Part shown: positions 7,667 through 16,372 of the stretch, piece by piece
How the letters are laid out: every line of letters starts with the position of its first letter
How positions within the stretch are numbered: the first letter of the stretch is position 1
DNA from: a candidate division SR1 bacterium
GTDB taxonomy: Bacteria; Patescibacteriota; Gracilibacteria; Absconditabacterales; Absconditicoccaceae
Direction: 5' to 3'
Assembly (NCBI GenBank): GCA_025997135.1
Contig: BNUE01000023.1
Span: 1-17,930, forward strand
DNA: 17,930 bases
Program-made: the position numbers and the translations under genes
Notes under the pieces: model-generated
Databases searched by the model: none
Told to the model about the DNA's origin: nothing
The model's input: the letters and a program-made list of their open reading frames with translations, nothing else

Positions 7667-9171
7667 TGCAATTTTACGACGAAGTCAAAATAACGGTCGA
7701 ATCTGGTAAATGATGAAATGGGATCGCAAGCGGTCGCAGAGCTCCTAATATTCCGCACTGATGACCCAATGGTGGTGATGGATGACGCGGTGGAGCGATA
7801 ATTTTGTGTGCAAGTAAAGATGAAGATACACTGCTGGAATATAAATATAAAAAATCTTTTAAGGCTGATAATGGTGAAGACGGCAGAACCAAAGACCAAT
7901 ACGGTGCAGATGCAGATAATCTAACCCTCATCGTACCTGTCGAAACGATTATTAAAGACACAGATACTGGCAAAATTTTACATCATTTCACACGTGATGG
8001 AGAAAAATGGACAGCTCTGGAATGAGGCGTATGAGGTAAAGGGAATATCCATTTTAAAGATGCGATTACCCAGTATCCAACTATGTTTCTGCTGTGAGAA
8101 CCAGGGCAAAAATCTGAAATAACTCTAGAACTCCAACTCCTAGGTGATGTCTGACTAATCTGAAATCCATCAGTCGGAAAATCTTCACTAATCAACTGCG
8201 TTTCGGCGACCAAAGCAAAGGTTGCAGACTATCCTTTTACGACTCTAGTGCCAAATCTAGGATCAATAGTTGTGTGAGATTTTAGGTTTAATATGGTCGA
8301 TATACCAGGTATTATCAAGGGTGCTAGTGAGGGGAAGGGGCTGGGGAATGACTTCCTTCGTCATGTGCTGAAGTCTAGAGTTTTTGCAATGGTGATGGAT
8401 ATGGCTAGGTATGAAGAATGAATTGATGAAACTTTCGAGCTTTTCGATGAGATGAGATATTATATTGAAGATAAATTTTTGGCAGATGTAAACGAATATC
8501 ATTTTGCATTTGAACAAGAAAAAGAAAACTGAATCAATAACTCAGATTTGATAGCTTTTAATGTGTATGTAAATGATGAAATTTTCCTCTCAAAGAAAAT
8601 CATTTTTACGCTAAATAAATATGATCTAATATCTGATGAAGAGGTAAAGGAAGAATATATCAAACAATTAGTCGCTAAATTCGCCACGTATCTATCTGAT
8701 CGTCAGTTTGATCAGATTTCTGAGCATCTCATCAGGGATAATATATTTGTAACGTCTGCTGGAACGATGCAGTGAGTAAATGAATGGAAACTGCATCTAG
8801 CGAGCCTATTACAGCATTTACCCAAGCAAAAGATGCCAGAAATTGAGGCATTTCATAGCGAAATTGAGGATGAAGAGTATGATATGATCACTGATATTAC
8901 AGAGATTGAAAAGCCTCGACTGATAGAACACGACTATCTAGAGGAAATCACTTCTAAATATATCAATGTGTTTTTGATTCAGAATGCTGAAATTTGCAGA
9001 CTTACCTTCATAATTCCACGATGAAATGATGAAGCAGAACTGCGATTCTGGAAGCAAATGCAACAAAAATGATTTATTGATTTATTGGAGCAGGAATGAC
9101 TCAGAAAATGAGATGTGCTGAAAATAAAGAGTTATTATGCTGGATATGATGATAGATATGTAGTGTATTAA
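7666..9171 (+). CDS. obg: GTPase Obg (CgtA) with an enlarged GTPase domain
   Basis: Ribosome-associated GTPase needed for 50S assembly. 501 aa, longer than the usual 340-430. The N-terminal Obg fold is glycine-rich (GGPNGGDGGRGGA), with many glycines written TGA. The G domain has G1 GNPSVGKSS (166-174; Gly166 is TGA), G2 PFTT, G3 DIPG (212-215), [16 protein letters not shown]4 NKYD (317-320) and G5 SAGT. About 105 residues separate G3 and G4, against about 70 in typical Obg, so this lineage has an insertion of roughly 35 acidic residues. The C-terminus (about 430-501: [14 protein letters not shown] read with CGA as Arg, [16 protein letters not shown]) resembles the OCT domain. The start directly follows the U-rich leader element; tRNA-Ser lies 21 nt downstream. 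Confidence 0.95.
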
Positions 9172-9192
9172 TCTATTAATTTACATTTAAAT

Positions 9193-9278
9193 GGAAGGCT
9201 GGCTGAGTGGTCGAAAGCGCACGTTTGGAGTACGTGTGTCCGCACTGCGGACCTAGGGTTCGAATCCCTAGCCTTCCG
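9193..9278 (+). tRNA. tRNA-Ser (anticodon GGA)
   Basis: 86 nt, class II with a long variable arm. The acceptor stem GGAAGGC (9193-9199) pairs with GCCTTCC (9271-9277); discriminator G at 9278; CCA not encoded. The anticodon stem CACGT/ACGTG encloses TTGGAGT, giving GGA, which reads UCC and UCU. The variable stem GTCCGCACTGCGGAC is long, as in Ser tRNAs, and the T arm AGGGTTCGAATCCCT is canonical. It begins 21 nt after obg and is followed by seven T residues, so it could be processed from the pnp-obg transcript and also mark its end. Confidence 0.96.
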
Positions 9279-9291
9279 TTTTTTTATTTTG

Positions 9292-10377
9292 TTAGAAAAA
9301 CTTTTTTCGGAGCATCTCTAATCCGAGTTTAATACTGTTAGAATTTTTCTGTCATTTGCCTAAGCTATAGTCAGTATATCTGATATGGACTGGAAATTCT
9401 ATCATTTTCAGATTTAGCTGCTTTATCTGTTCATTTATCTCATTGGCATAGTGCATTCCATCTGCTGTTAAGTGGATTTTTTGCATAGTGGAGAGCGGAT
9501 AAACTCTATATCCGATATGAGGATCACTAACTTTGGTACCGTATAAGACTCTAGTCACAAACTTGGAAATTGCTAAAATAATTCTCCTCATCGCTGGAAT
9601 GTTTTCAGATGAACCTCCTGGAATAAATCTCGAACCAACGAAAAGATCAGTATTTTTTTCCTTTTCTATAAGCTTCAAAACGTGGTTCATATCTGATATA
9701 TCCATCTGTCCATCAGGATCAAAAGTCAGAATGTATTTTATGTGTAGGTCGTCTGAATGCTGCTGAATAAAGGTGAATCAGGTCTTATTTGCGGCTCAGC
9801 CTCACCTATTGATGGAATGGGAACAAATGATAAAAATGCAGTCTGGATGGTCTATCTGAAGCTGCTGTAAAATCTGTAATGAATGGTCTCTACTACCATC
9901 ATTGATAAAAATAAACTTTTTAAATCAGAATTTTATCACTGCTTGTATGCATTCTGAAAGTGTTTGTTCTTCGTTGTAAACCCTCATATGGACTAGGAAA
10001 TCATCCAGATTTTGTGTGTTTTTATAAATTTGGAGGGAATCTTTGATTGCGTCATAGGCTGAATTGATAGCCATCTGTGAAATCAATCTCGAGAGATCTA
10101 GTTCTTGTCTCTGAGCGTTGCTCATCAGATGAAAAAACATCAGTCCCAAAAAGATTATACTGCAGTAAACTATCAATTCTGCCCCCCTTGCGACTCCAAA
10201 TTTGGCGGAAACTGAGTTTAGAAATTCTATATTAAATGAGCTAATCAATACAAAAGTCGCACCCAGAATAATAATTCAGCAGGTCAATGGCTGGATCTTT
10301 TTCCTACTCCTCAGATCAACCGCAAGAATTAGGAAAAGTATAGAAAAACAGATAAGGAAAATCTGAAGAAAACTCAT
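9292..10377 (-). CDS. Fusion of DUF2304 membrane domain and family 2 glycosyltransferase
   Basis: 361 aa read through several TGA codons. Residues about 1-110 contain hydrophobic segments (FLQIFLICFSILFLILAV; CGIIILGATFVLI; LIVYCSIIFLGLMFF) and KFGVARGAE, the pattern of DUF2304 proteins. From about 140 a GT2 domain follows: MRVYNEEQTLSECIQAVI, INDGSRDHS, NRGGAANKTGF, ILTFDPDGQMDISDM (DxD-type motif), FVGSRFIPGG, DPHIGYRVYPL. Such enzymes transfer sugars from activated donors to lipid carriers or glycans at the membrane. DUF2304 and GT2 are usually separate adjacent genes; here TGA (9925-9927) lies between them and is read as Gly, so one polypeptide results. The leader has a CCAGTTTTTATCTTT element. 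It is 120 nt downstream of map. Confidence 0.88.
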
Positions 10378-10497
10378 ATTTTATATTAGAAAGATAAAAA
10401 CTGGTCTCTTTTTAATAATTAAGTATGCAAATTCCAGTAGAAATTAGTCCCCCATTTTGCTTGAAAATTATTTGGCAACCTGTTTTGTATGAGAAAA

Positions 10498-11280
10498 TTA
10501 CTCGAAGTCTATAACACCGCTCAAGATCTCATATCCCTCATCTGTAATCAGCAACATATATTCTCGCTGGGCTCAAAGATCTCCATGAACTGTATATAGT
10601 CCTTCATCTCAGGGTTTCTCATAAAAGTTATTTGATATAATGGCAGTTATCGGTTCGAAGCATAGCACCATACCTGGTTTGTAAAACTGTTTGCGTAGAT
10701 CTGGATGAGGATAATTGAAGATGTAGGGACGTTCGTGAACAGCAGTTCATACTCCGTGTCAGGTCAAATCCTTGATAACTTTGTATCAGCTTTCTTTTAC
10801 TATTTCATTGACTGTCGCTCAATATGAGAACATATCTTTGTCTGGTTGGATGGTCTGAATGCCAGCTTCTAAAGCGTTTTTTGTGGTTTTGATCAAATCA
10901 TAAGCTGTAGGATTAGCGAACTCTCATCAAACGACTACTGAAATAGCTGAGTCTGAGTATCACCTCTCATAAATCAAGCCTGCATCGATTTTGAGCAGAT
11001 CTCCGTTCTTGAGAATTGTGCCATCTGGGATACCGTGTACCACACAATCATTGAGAGATAGGCATAAATTGGCTGGAAATCAATCATATCATTTGAACGC
11101 TCAGGACAAAGTGTGCGTCTGGATGAAATGCTCGGCAATAAACTCTAGTTCGATCGTAGCTATTCAGGCTTTTGTCTTGTCACGAAGGATGAGGAGAAGT
11201 TCATTGAGATATTTGCCAGATTCACGAATATTGGATATCTGCTGGGATGTTTTGATGGAGCCTTGTGTAATATGTGCCAT
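10498..11280 (-). CDS. map: Methionine aminopeptidase, type I
   Basis: Removes N-terminal methionine from nascent proteins. 260 aa, family length. Metal ligands visible: Asp in KIDAG and YSDSA, His in TGHGVGT, Glu in CFEPIT and the final Glu in GAQ-x-EYMLLIT. The substrate His is in [11 protein letters not shown]. The x in GAQxE is CGA (10564-10566, residue 239); the family has an aromatic there (AQWEHT or AQFEHT), so Trp fits and Arg does not. Many active-site glycines are TGA. ATG 11280 matches the family N-terminus; no Shine-Dalgarno. In many bacteria map follows secY in the spc operon; here it is divergent from rplO-secY with its own promoter (11312-11339). Confidence 0.95.
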
Positions 11281-11311
11281 AGAAACGAGTGTAAGATGGA
11301 TTAAAAAATTG

Positions 11312-11339
11312 TTTATATTCTTTTCCAAGTTTTTTTCAA
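11312..11339 (-). promoter_or_regulatory. map promoter
   Basis: On the minus strand: -35 TTGAAA (11334-11339), 16-nt spacer, -10 TATAAA (11312-11317). It is back to back with the rplO promoter; the two -35 boxes are 10 nt apart. Confidence 0.65.
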
Positions 11340-11349
11340 GTATTCTCTC

Positions 11350-11377
11350 TTGAAATTTAGTCGCTAATCAGTATAGT
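11350..11377 (+). promoter_or_regulatory. rplO-secY promoter with a dyad at the start site
   Basis: -35 TTGAAA (11350-11355), 16-nt spacer, -10 TATAGT (11372-11377). CCTGTAAATACAGG (11378-11391) follows directly: 6-bp arms around AA, spanning the expected start near 11384. A U-rich leader (GCTTTTATTTATTTTTTTG) follows to the ATG at 11418. The dyad could be an operator. Confidence 0.65.
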
Positions 11378-11417
11378 CCTGTAAATACAGGCTTTTATTT
11401 ATTTTTTTGTCAAAGTA

Positions 11418-11864
11418 ATGAAATTACACGAACTCACTAGATCCAAAGGTTTTAAGGCTAAAGCTCGCAGGCTTGGTAGAGGAAATGCCTCAAAAGGAAA
11501 TTATTCAGGTAAAGGTTTAAAAGGTCAGAAAGCCAGAACTGGAAAGACGATTAGACCATTTTTCGAGGGGGGACAGACTCCTATCACTATGAGAATGCCA
11601 AAGGCAAAAGGTTTTAAGAGATTTTACAAACTCGTAGATCATTACGTAGTTATCAACTTGTCTAGTATTGAAAAAGATGACAGATTTACTACTGAGGTTA
11701 CAAAAGAGATATTGAAAGCGAATAGAATGCTAAAGAGTACGGATTCTCTAGTTAAAATCTTGTGAAATGGAGAATTTACAAAAGCTATTACTTTCACTGG
11801 GATGGATAAATTTACTGCCTCAGCAAAAGAAAAGATAGAAAAAGCTGGATGAAAAATTCAATAA
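11418..11864 (+). CDS. rplO: 50S ribosomal protein L15 (uL15)
   Basis: Large-subunit protein that helps assemble 23S rRNA. 148 aa, normal length. The N-terminus MKLHELTRSKGFKAKARRLG followed by RGNASKGNYSGKGLKGQKAR is typical, then PFFEGGQTPITMRMPKAKGF. Two late TGA codons (11763-11765 and 11850-11852) are read as Gly; stopping at the first would truncate the conserved C-terminal domain. Despite being arginine-rich, it contains no CGA or CGG codon, consistent with those not meaning Arg. It is followed 47 nt later by secY, the classic spc-operon order, with its own promoter. Confidence 0.97.
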
Positions 11865-11911
11865 GATTACACTAGCCGAACACGCTTTACTATGTAATAC
11901 CTTTTTAAACG

Positions 11912-13237
11912 ATGAAAAAGATTGTTAGAAAATTTCAGGAAATCACGTCAAATCAGACGCTGATGAAAAAAATTGGCTTTACCCTGCTGATGTTAGCACT
12001 GTATAGACTGCTCATTTTCATCCCTATACCATTTGTAAATGTGGATATACTGATGCAAGGCATGGGAGAATCTGCGGCTGCAGCTGGATTTGGATACTTG
12101 ATCATGCTGATGTGAGGAGCTTTGTCCAATTTCGCTATTATAGCTATCGGAGTTTCGCCTTATATCACCTCATCTATCATCATACAGCTACTAAGTTCTG
12201 TACTACCACAGCTGGAAGAACTGACTGAGCAGTGAGATGTAGGTAGGGCAAAGATTAACCAATATACTCGCCGATTGACTGCTCCTATGGCATTTATCCA
12301 AGGTATAGGTATGTGCTTTATCATGAATAGTATGCTCTGAGGTCAGGTTATCGATACTTCAAATATATTGATAGTGCTGGGGACTGCTTTCTTACTCACT
12401 GTCGGGTCTCTGATACTGATGTGGATGTGAGAAATGATCACGGAAAAATGAATTTCAAATGGTATATCTCTACTTATCTTCGCATCTATTGTATCATGAA
12501 TTATGTCAAAAGCATATTCATCACTTGGAAGCTGAGAAAATGTAGTTGGCATCGTGTTATTTATGGTATGTATAGTGCTGGTATTGACGATATTATCTAT
12601 CTTTATCCTCAAGTCTCAAAAAGAAATCCCAGTCATCTATACCAAATCTGGTAAAGTACAGCAGTCATCTATACTCCCTATTCCTATGAATCCTGTCGGT
12701 ATGGTGCCTATCATCTTCGCTATGGCTTTCGTCAGCTTTCCATATCTATTATCACAATTAATCACCCAGTTTCAGCCAGCAAATGAAAGATTAATGGCGA
12801 TAGCTGACTGGATACAGCTTAACTTCAATATTTATGCTACTCAGCCAGGATTATTAGCTATCATATTATATGTCGTATTTATCGTAGGTTTCACCTTTCT
12901 TTATACTTTGATTACTTTCTCTCCTGATAGGATGTCAGATTCAATTCAGAAGAAATGATGATATGTTCCTGGTATTAGACCTGGAAAAGCGACATCAAAA
13001 TACATCAATGGAATACTGATGCACTTATGTCTACGATGAGGCTTATGATTGGCATTGATCGCTGTATACACCTATATACTCAATGCAATCCCTTTCATTA
13101 CTCAGATAGCAACTGCTCTATGAGGTATGCCAACTATCGTTGCTGGTTCTGGAGTTATTATTATCGTATGAGTAGTTCAGGACTTATTAAATAGAGTAGA
13201 TACAGATTTAGTGATGGCAAAATATGAAAAATACTAA
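11912..13237 (+). CDS. secY: Protein translocase subunit SecY
   Basis: Channel subunit of the Sec translocase in the inner membrane. 441 aa with about ten hydrophobic segments. Recognisable pieces: RLLIFIPIPFVNVD near the N-terminus; GALSNFAIIAIGVSPYITSS and IIIQLLSSVLPQLEEL (plug and TM2 region); INQYTR-x-LTAPMAFIQGIG; GEMITEKGISNGISLLIFA; PIPMNPVGMVPIIFA; KKGGYVPGIRPGKATSKYI (cytosolic loop); VVQDLLNRVDTDLVMAKYEKY at the end. CGA at 12272-12274 (residue 121) is at a Tyr-like aromatic site in most SecY (TRYLT). Multiple TGA codons are read as Gly. No Shine-Dalgarno is obvious. A terminator lies 20 nt past the stop, so adk and infA do not follow here. Confidence 0.97.
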
Positions 13238-13256
13238 GAAAATATATATACTAAAG

Positions 13257-13290
13257 CTGGGATTATATCTACATAATCTCAGTTTTTTAT
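13257..13290 (+). terminator. Intrinsic terminator after secY
   Basis: CTGGGATTAT (13257-13266) pairs with ATAATCTCAG (13273-13282), 10 bp with one G-U, loop of six, then TTTTTTAT. It separates secY from the converging leftward gene that ends at 13290. Confidence 0.85.
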
Positions 13291-13709
13291 TAGCAAATCA
13301 GCATTATAACACGCATTTCTGAGCTTCTGGACTGTAAAAGCTCTTGTTCAGATTTAGATAAGGCAAAAAATCTGAGTTCATCGATAAGAAGCATACTATC
13401 AGGTTCGAGCCAATCTTGGATGATATTCAGTTTTAAATCTGTTTCTTTTAAATCTATTGAGGCGGAAAGTGTATCATCATATAAAATAGGCTGTTGGGAG
13501 CTGATGTCTCCTGTCACCAAAAAATCTTCCAGAGATAATCTATCGTGTAAATATTCCCGCCACTGGTGAAATAAAAAACCCAATCTATGATGAATTATCA
13601 GTTTCTTGTCTGTATGATGAGCTATGATTTCAGCAATTCAGTCTAGTCTTTCTTTTTCTGTGTCTGATATATTGAGCAAATCTAGCAGTAAAGAGAAATA
13701 TTTGGTCAT
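13290..13709 (-). CDS. Unknown 139-aa protein downstream of the SufB/D-like gene
   Basis: Begins MTKYFSLLLDLLNISDTEKE and includes HHTDKKLIIHHRLGFLFHQW, LSLEDFLVTGDIS, SASIDLKETDLKLNIIQDWL and SMLLIDELRFFALSK. It looks soluble with mixed secondary structure; a TGA codon (Gly) occurs in the first third. It lies 26 nt after the SufB/D-like gene in the same direction, so the two are probably co-transcribed. I do not recognise a family; a role with the Suf protein is possible only from position. It converges on secY with the terminator between. Confidence 0.7.
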
Positions 13710-13735
13710 AAAAACGGGATATAAAGAAGTAAAAT

Positions 13736-14401
13736 TTAGAATCTAGATACTAGATTATCCGTATCAATCACGGGACAATCTGTCCGAGAAGAAGGTCGAG
13801 ATGATTTTATTTTGTCTGAATCGCTGAAATGATCAAAGATATGCTGTTTGTATCATTGTAAAATTAAATCTAATGCGTTTTGTCAGGCGAAACCCTTACT
13901 CTCTAGATAAAATAAGTGTTCTCTATTGATTCTATGAATCTTGGCTCAATGAGAGGCTTTCACTGATGGTGATGCAACGTTTAATATTGGCTTGAGCTGT
14001 GTATATTTGGCTCATTCGAGCAGAACAACCTCTTCCATTAGGTGAGTTTCGACATCTTTTAAGCCTGCTGAAATATTAATCTCACCCTGAACATTTACAC
14101 TGGAATTTAGTGAAAGAATAGATATGCAATGGATATTGAGATACACATCTGGAGAAGAAATATCTGCCTTTACTATAACCTTACTCTCATATCATCTATT
14201 GTATCATTCAATGTTAGGACTGAAAGAAGGAATAAAAATAAAAATCTGAGCCCTAATTCACTCTTCATAACACCTCAAGTGAAGATCGAGAGTTGCGTTT
14301 TTGAGGGAAAAAGCATAAACTGAATCAGATTTTTTTGCATTTTTTTTTAAATCAACTATAATTTCTTGATCAGTATCTTGTAAAAACTGATATTTTTCCA
14401 T
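13736..14401 (-). CDS. SufB/SufD-family Fe-S assembly protein (short form)
   Basis: 221 aa, about half the length of typical SufB or SufD. The conserved C-terminal core is clear: GLKDVETHLMEEVVLLEGAK, YTQLKPILNV, SPSVKASHGAKIHRINREHL, FYLESKGFAGQNALDLIL. SufB/D proteins form the beta-helix scaffold that, with the SufC ATPase, builds Fe-S clusters. No SufC, SufS or SufU is in the window. The short length suggests a minimal scaffold that might self-dimerise in place of SufB-SufD; this is inference. Many glycines are TGA. ATG 14401 is chosen as the first in-frame Met after the upstream stop at 14420. The last residues include two CGA/CGG codons in a non-conserved tail. Confidence 0.82.
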
Positions 14402-14419
14402 TTATTATAATTTTATCAT

Positions 14420-14713
14420 CTAAAAACCACTACCCCATCCGTATTCTCATCTCATATCTTCATACGCATTCTCTCATTCATCGAAATATTCTTGCATATT
14501 TTGGAGATATTGTTGCTGAAGATCTAATTCACCAGTTTGTACCTGTACTTCCATTTGTTCAGGACCTGAAAGAGTTTGCTCAGTTGACTGAGAAGTCTTG
14601 TCTCTAATAACTAAAAATCTATATAAACAAGCCATAATTATCAAAAATACAGCCATAATTATCAAAAATACAGCCATAATGACATAAATCAGCTTTTTTT
14701 TCGTTTTTTTCAT
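14420..14713 (-). CDS. Small single-span membrane protein with a duplicated TM heptad
   Basis: 97 aa. The N-terminus is very basic (MKKTKKKLIY), then a hydrophobic span containing the heptad IIMAVFL twice, then CLYRFLVIRDK and an acidic Gln/Glu-rich tail (QYLQNMQEYFDEGEN). Orientation would be Lys-rich end inside, tail outside by the positive-inside rule, or it is a signal anchor. Two TGA codons near the C-terminus extend it beyond the standard-code stop at 14474. It ends 18 nt before the SufB/D-like gene. Family unknown. Confidence 0.65.
14631..14680. repeat. 21-bp tandem repeat in a membrane-span codon run
   Basis: Two perfect 21-bp copies (14631-14651 and 14652-14672) beginning GCCATAATTATC on the plus strand, followed by eight bases of a third. 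The unit is a multiple of three, so it lengthens the transmembrane segment by seven residues without changing frame. Confidence 0.9.
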
Positions 14714-14757
14714 GATAAAGAGATAATTTATATAAAATATGTCTTTTTATACAGTAA

Positions 14758-15336
14758 TTGTATCAAAAGTCCAGATTATTTTTTTGTATCGACTTTTTAG
14801 CGAATGTTCCTCTTGAAAAGATAGTGATAAGTTATAAAACTGACGCATATTTATCTCACGACTTATTATCTATGGACGAAAACCAGACGAAACAGCTCTT
14901 TACTATACTCTCAAATATCGAAGAATCTAGGAAATTTATTCCTACCTTTTCAGATTTGGCTCAGCATCCAGTGTTTTGAATACATTTTTCACAGATGAAA
15001 GCAGAGGAAAAATCTGAAGTAAATAATCTTATCAATACGTATATTACCGACCGTGTTCATTCCTTTCATAAGACCAAATGAGGTCAGCTTTTTATTCGTT
15101 TTTTTGAATCACTGCCAGAGCTGTTTTGGCGTTTTAGACAGCTAAATGAAAATACAGATACAGCATCTAGTGCAGAGTTCCAGACAGTAGGCAAACAGGT
15201 AGAATCTGAGCTTTTCCGCCTAGAATGAATCCTCACCGACAAGATGATCAACCAAGAAAAAGGACTCGACAAAGTAGTGGAATCCTTTTACAATATTGTA
15301 TACACGTTTTTCCCTAGGTTTAATATGATAGATTAG
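14758..15336 (+). CDS. Unknown protein, 5' end uncertain (possible frameshift at T7)
   Basis: A 192-aa frame with TGA as Gly, including ANVPLEKIVISYKTDAY, DENQTKQLFTILSNIEES, GGQLFIRFFESLPELFWRF and MINQEKGLDKVVESFYNI. The frame opens with TTG immediately after a TAA (14755-14757), with no Shine-Dalgarno and no early ATG. In another frame ATG 14739 reads MSFYTVIVSKVQIIF up to a run of seven T (14779-14785); dropping one T would join it smoothly to this frame. So the true start may be ATG 14739 with a sequencing indel, or slippage, or a downstream GTG. Mostly helical by eye; no membrane span or known family. Confidence 0.6.
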
Positions 15337-15426
15337 CTATTAAACCATCAATCAACTCTTGTATTATAATCATCAACCTTAAAATAAACTTAAATTTGTA
15401 TTTGTAGGCTCGACCTATAATCTTGT

Positions 15427-16215
15427 CTAGAAATTTCTGAAAATATCCTGTAGCTGATGCTTCTTTACCTCTGCTTGTTTTTTGTCATTTTCAGCTTTCT
15501 TTAGCTCATCTAAGTATGCAGTGAATAAAAAGTTAAATTTATCCATCTTTTCTCTGATGAGAATTGTGTCACGCTCCTTATTTTCAGTGCTTTCTTCGAA
15601 CTGATAGAGGTTTTCCTCATCTACCAAAATTTCTAGAGTCTTATCACTCAGGCGATATGTAAACTGCAATAAATGCTCGTCTTCACTCTTATCTTGTAGA
15701 TTTGTAATGATTTTCTTAATGTAAATCTCTTGTTCTGCGTCATCTTTTATCAGATAAACATTATAATTTATAATTTCACTGGTGCTTTTACCTCATAAAA
15801 TAGGGAAAAACTCTTCAACCTTTCCTAGTTCAAAAATCTCTTCAACTTTATCATACATTAGCTGAAATGTTCAGATCAGGGAATTAGAAAAAGAATTCTG
15901 ACCTGTTTCGAGTGTTACTTCTAAATTATCAGTCAGTCATTCTGAACTTGTTTCAGAATCTCTAACCTCATCTATAGGTTCAGCAAATTCACTCACGTTA
16001 TCAATAATTTTAGGTTCATCACTGGTAAAAGTTTTATCGCTCTGGATAGGCTCCATATCTTGCGTATTAAATTCATCTCATCCTCAAAAAATCTGAGAAA
16101 CATTCTCTGCAGGAGCATCTGTGAGCGGATTTGTAAGAGTAGTTTGTCAATTATCAACTTCTGGGGCTGGATTTACAGGATTTGTAGGATTTACAGGAGT
16201 GGTCTGATCAGGCAT
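15427..16215 (-). CDS. Acidic protein of unknown function with Pro/Asn/Thr-rich N-terminus
   Basis: 262 aa. The first 20 residues are a low-complexity run (MPDQTTPVNPTNPVNPAPEV), followed by an acidic, probably disordered stretch to about residue 110. The C-terminal part appears folded: SLIGTFQLMYDKVEEIFELG, EFFPILGGKSTSEIINYNVY, LLQFTYRLSDKTLEILVDEE, ending in a Lys/Glu-rich helix (LDELKKAENDKKQAEVKKHQ). No signal peptide. Several TGA codons (Gly) lie in the N-terminal half. It has its own promoter, divergent from the RRM gene. The layout of a long acidic linker plus small domain could suit a scaffold or nucleoid-associated factor, but no family is recognised. Confidence 0.7.
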
Positions 16216-16255
16216 TTTATGATAATTTAAGAATTAAAATTTAATAATTATTCAA

Positions 16256-16284
16256 AGTATACTCACTTCATTCAAAAAAAGCAA
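16256..16284 (-). promoter_or_regulatory. Probable promoter of the 262-aa gene
   Basis: On the minus strand: -35 TTGCTT (16279-16284), 17-nt spacer, -10 TATACT (16256-16261) preceded by TGAG, the same extension seen at 58-85 and 4806-4833. The start codon is about 40 nt downstream. Confidence 0.5.
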
Positions 16285-16292
16285 CAAATCGT

Positions 16293-16320
16293 TTGCATTT
16301 TATATAGAAAAGGATATAAA
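16293..16320 (+). promoter_or_regulatory. Promoter of the RRM gene
   Basis: -35 TTGCAT (16293-16298), 16-nt spacer, -10 TATAAA (16315-16320). The palindrome GCGATCGC (16322-16329) lies at the expected start of transcription. A weak hairpin (GTTC 16331-16334 / GAAC 16341-16344) and the U-rich element CAGCTTTTTATTCTT (16344-16358) complete the leader. Confidence 0.65.
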
Positions 16321-16372
16321 GGCGATCGCGGTTCATTGTAGAACAGCTTTTTATTCTTATTTTTTACAGGTG

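Noticed and set aside
7639..7980. Minus-strand frames antisense to the start of obg
   Set aside because: Low-complexity Ser/Ile/Phe products mirroring the glycine-rich Obg fold; no independent support.
11378..11409. Hairpin plus U-run before rplO as a transcription attenuator
   Set aside because: The expected transcription start lies within the dyad, so the left arm would be mostly untranscribed; an operator is more likely.
14758..15336. Possible PriA (primosome) N-terminal domain
   Set aside because: The joined N-terminus superficially resembles PriA openings, but no helicase follows and no diagnostic motif was found.
16322..16329. GCGATCGC as a cyanobacterial HIP1-type repeat
   Set aside because: Seen once and outside cyanobacteria; an 8-base palindrome can arise by chance. 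Only its position at the start site is of note.
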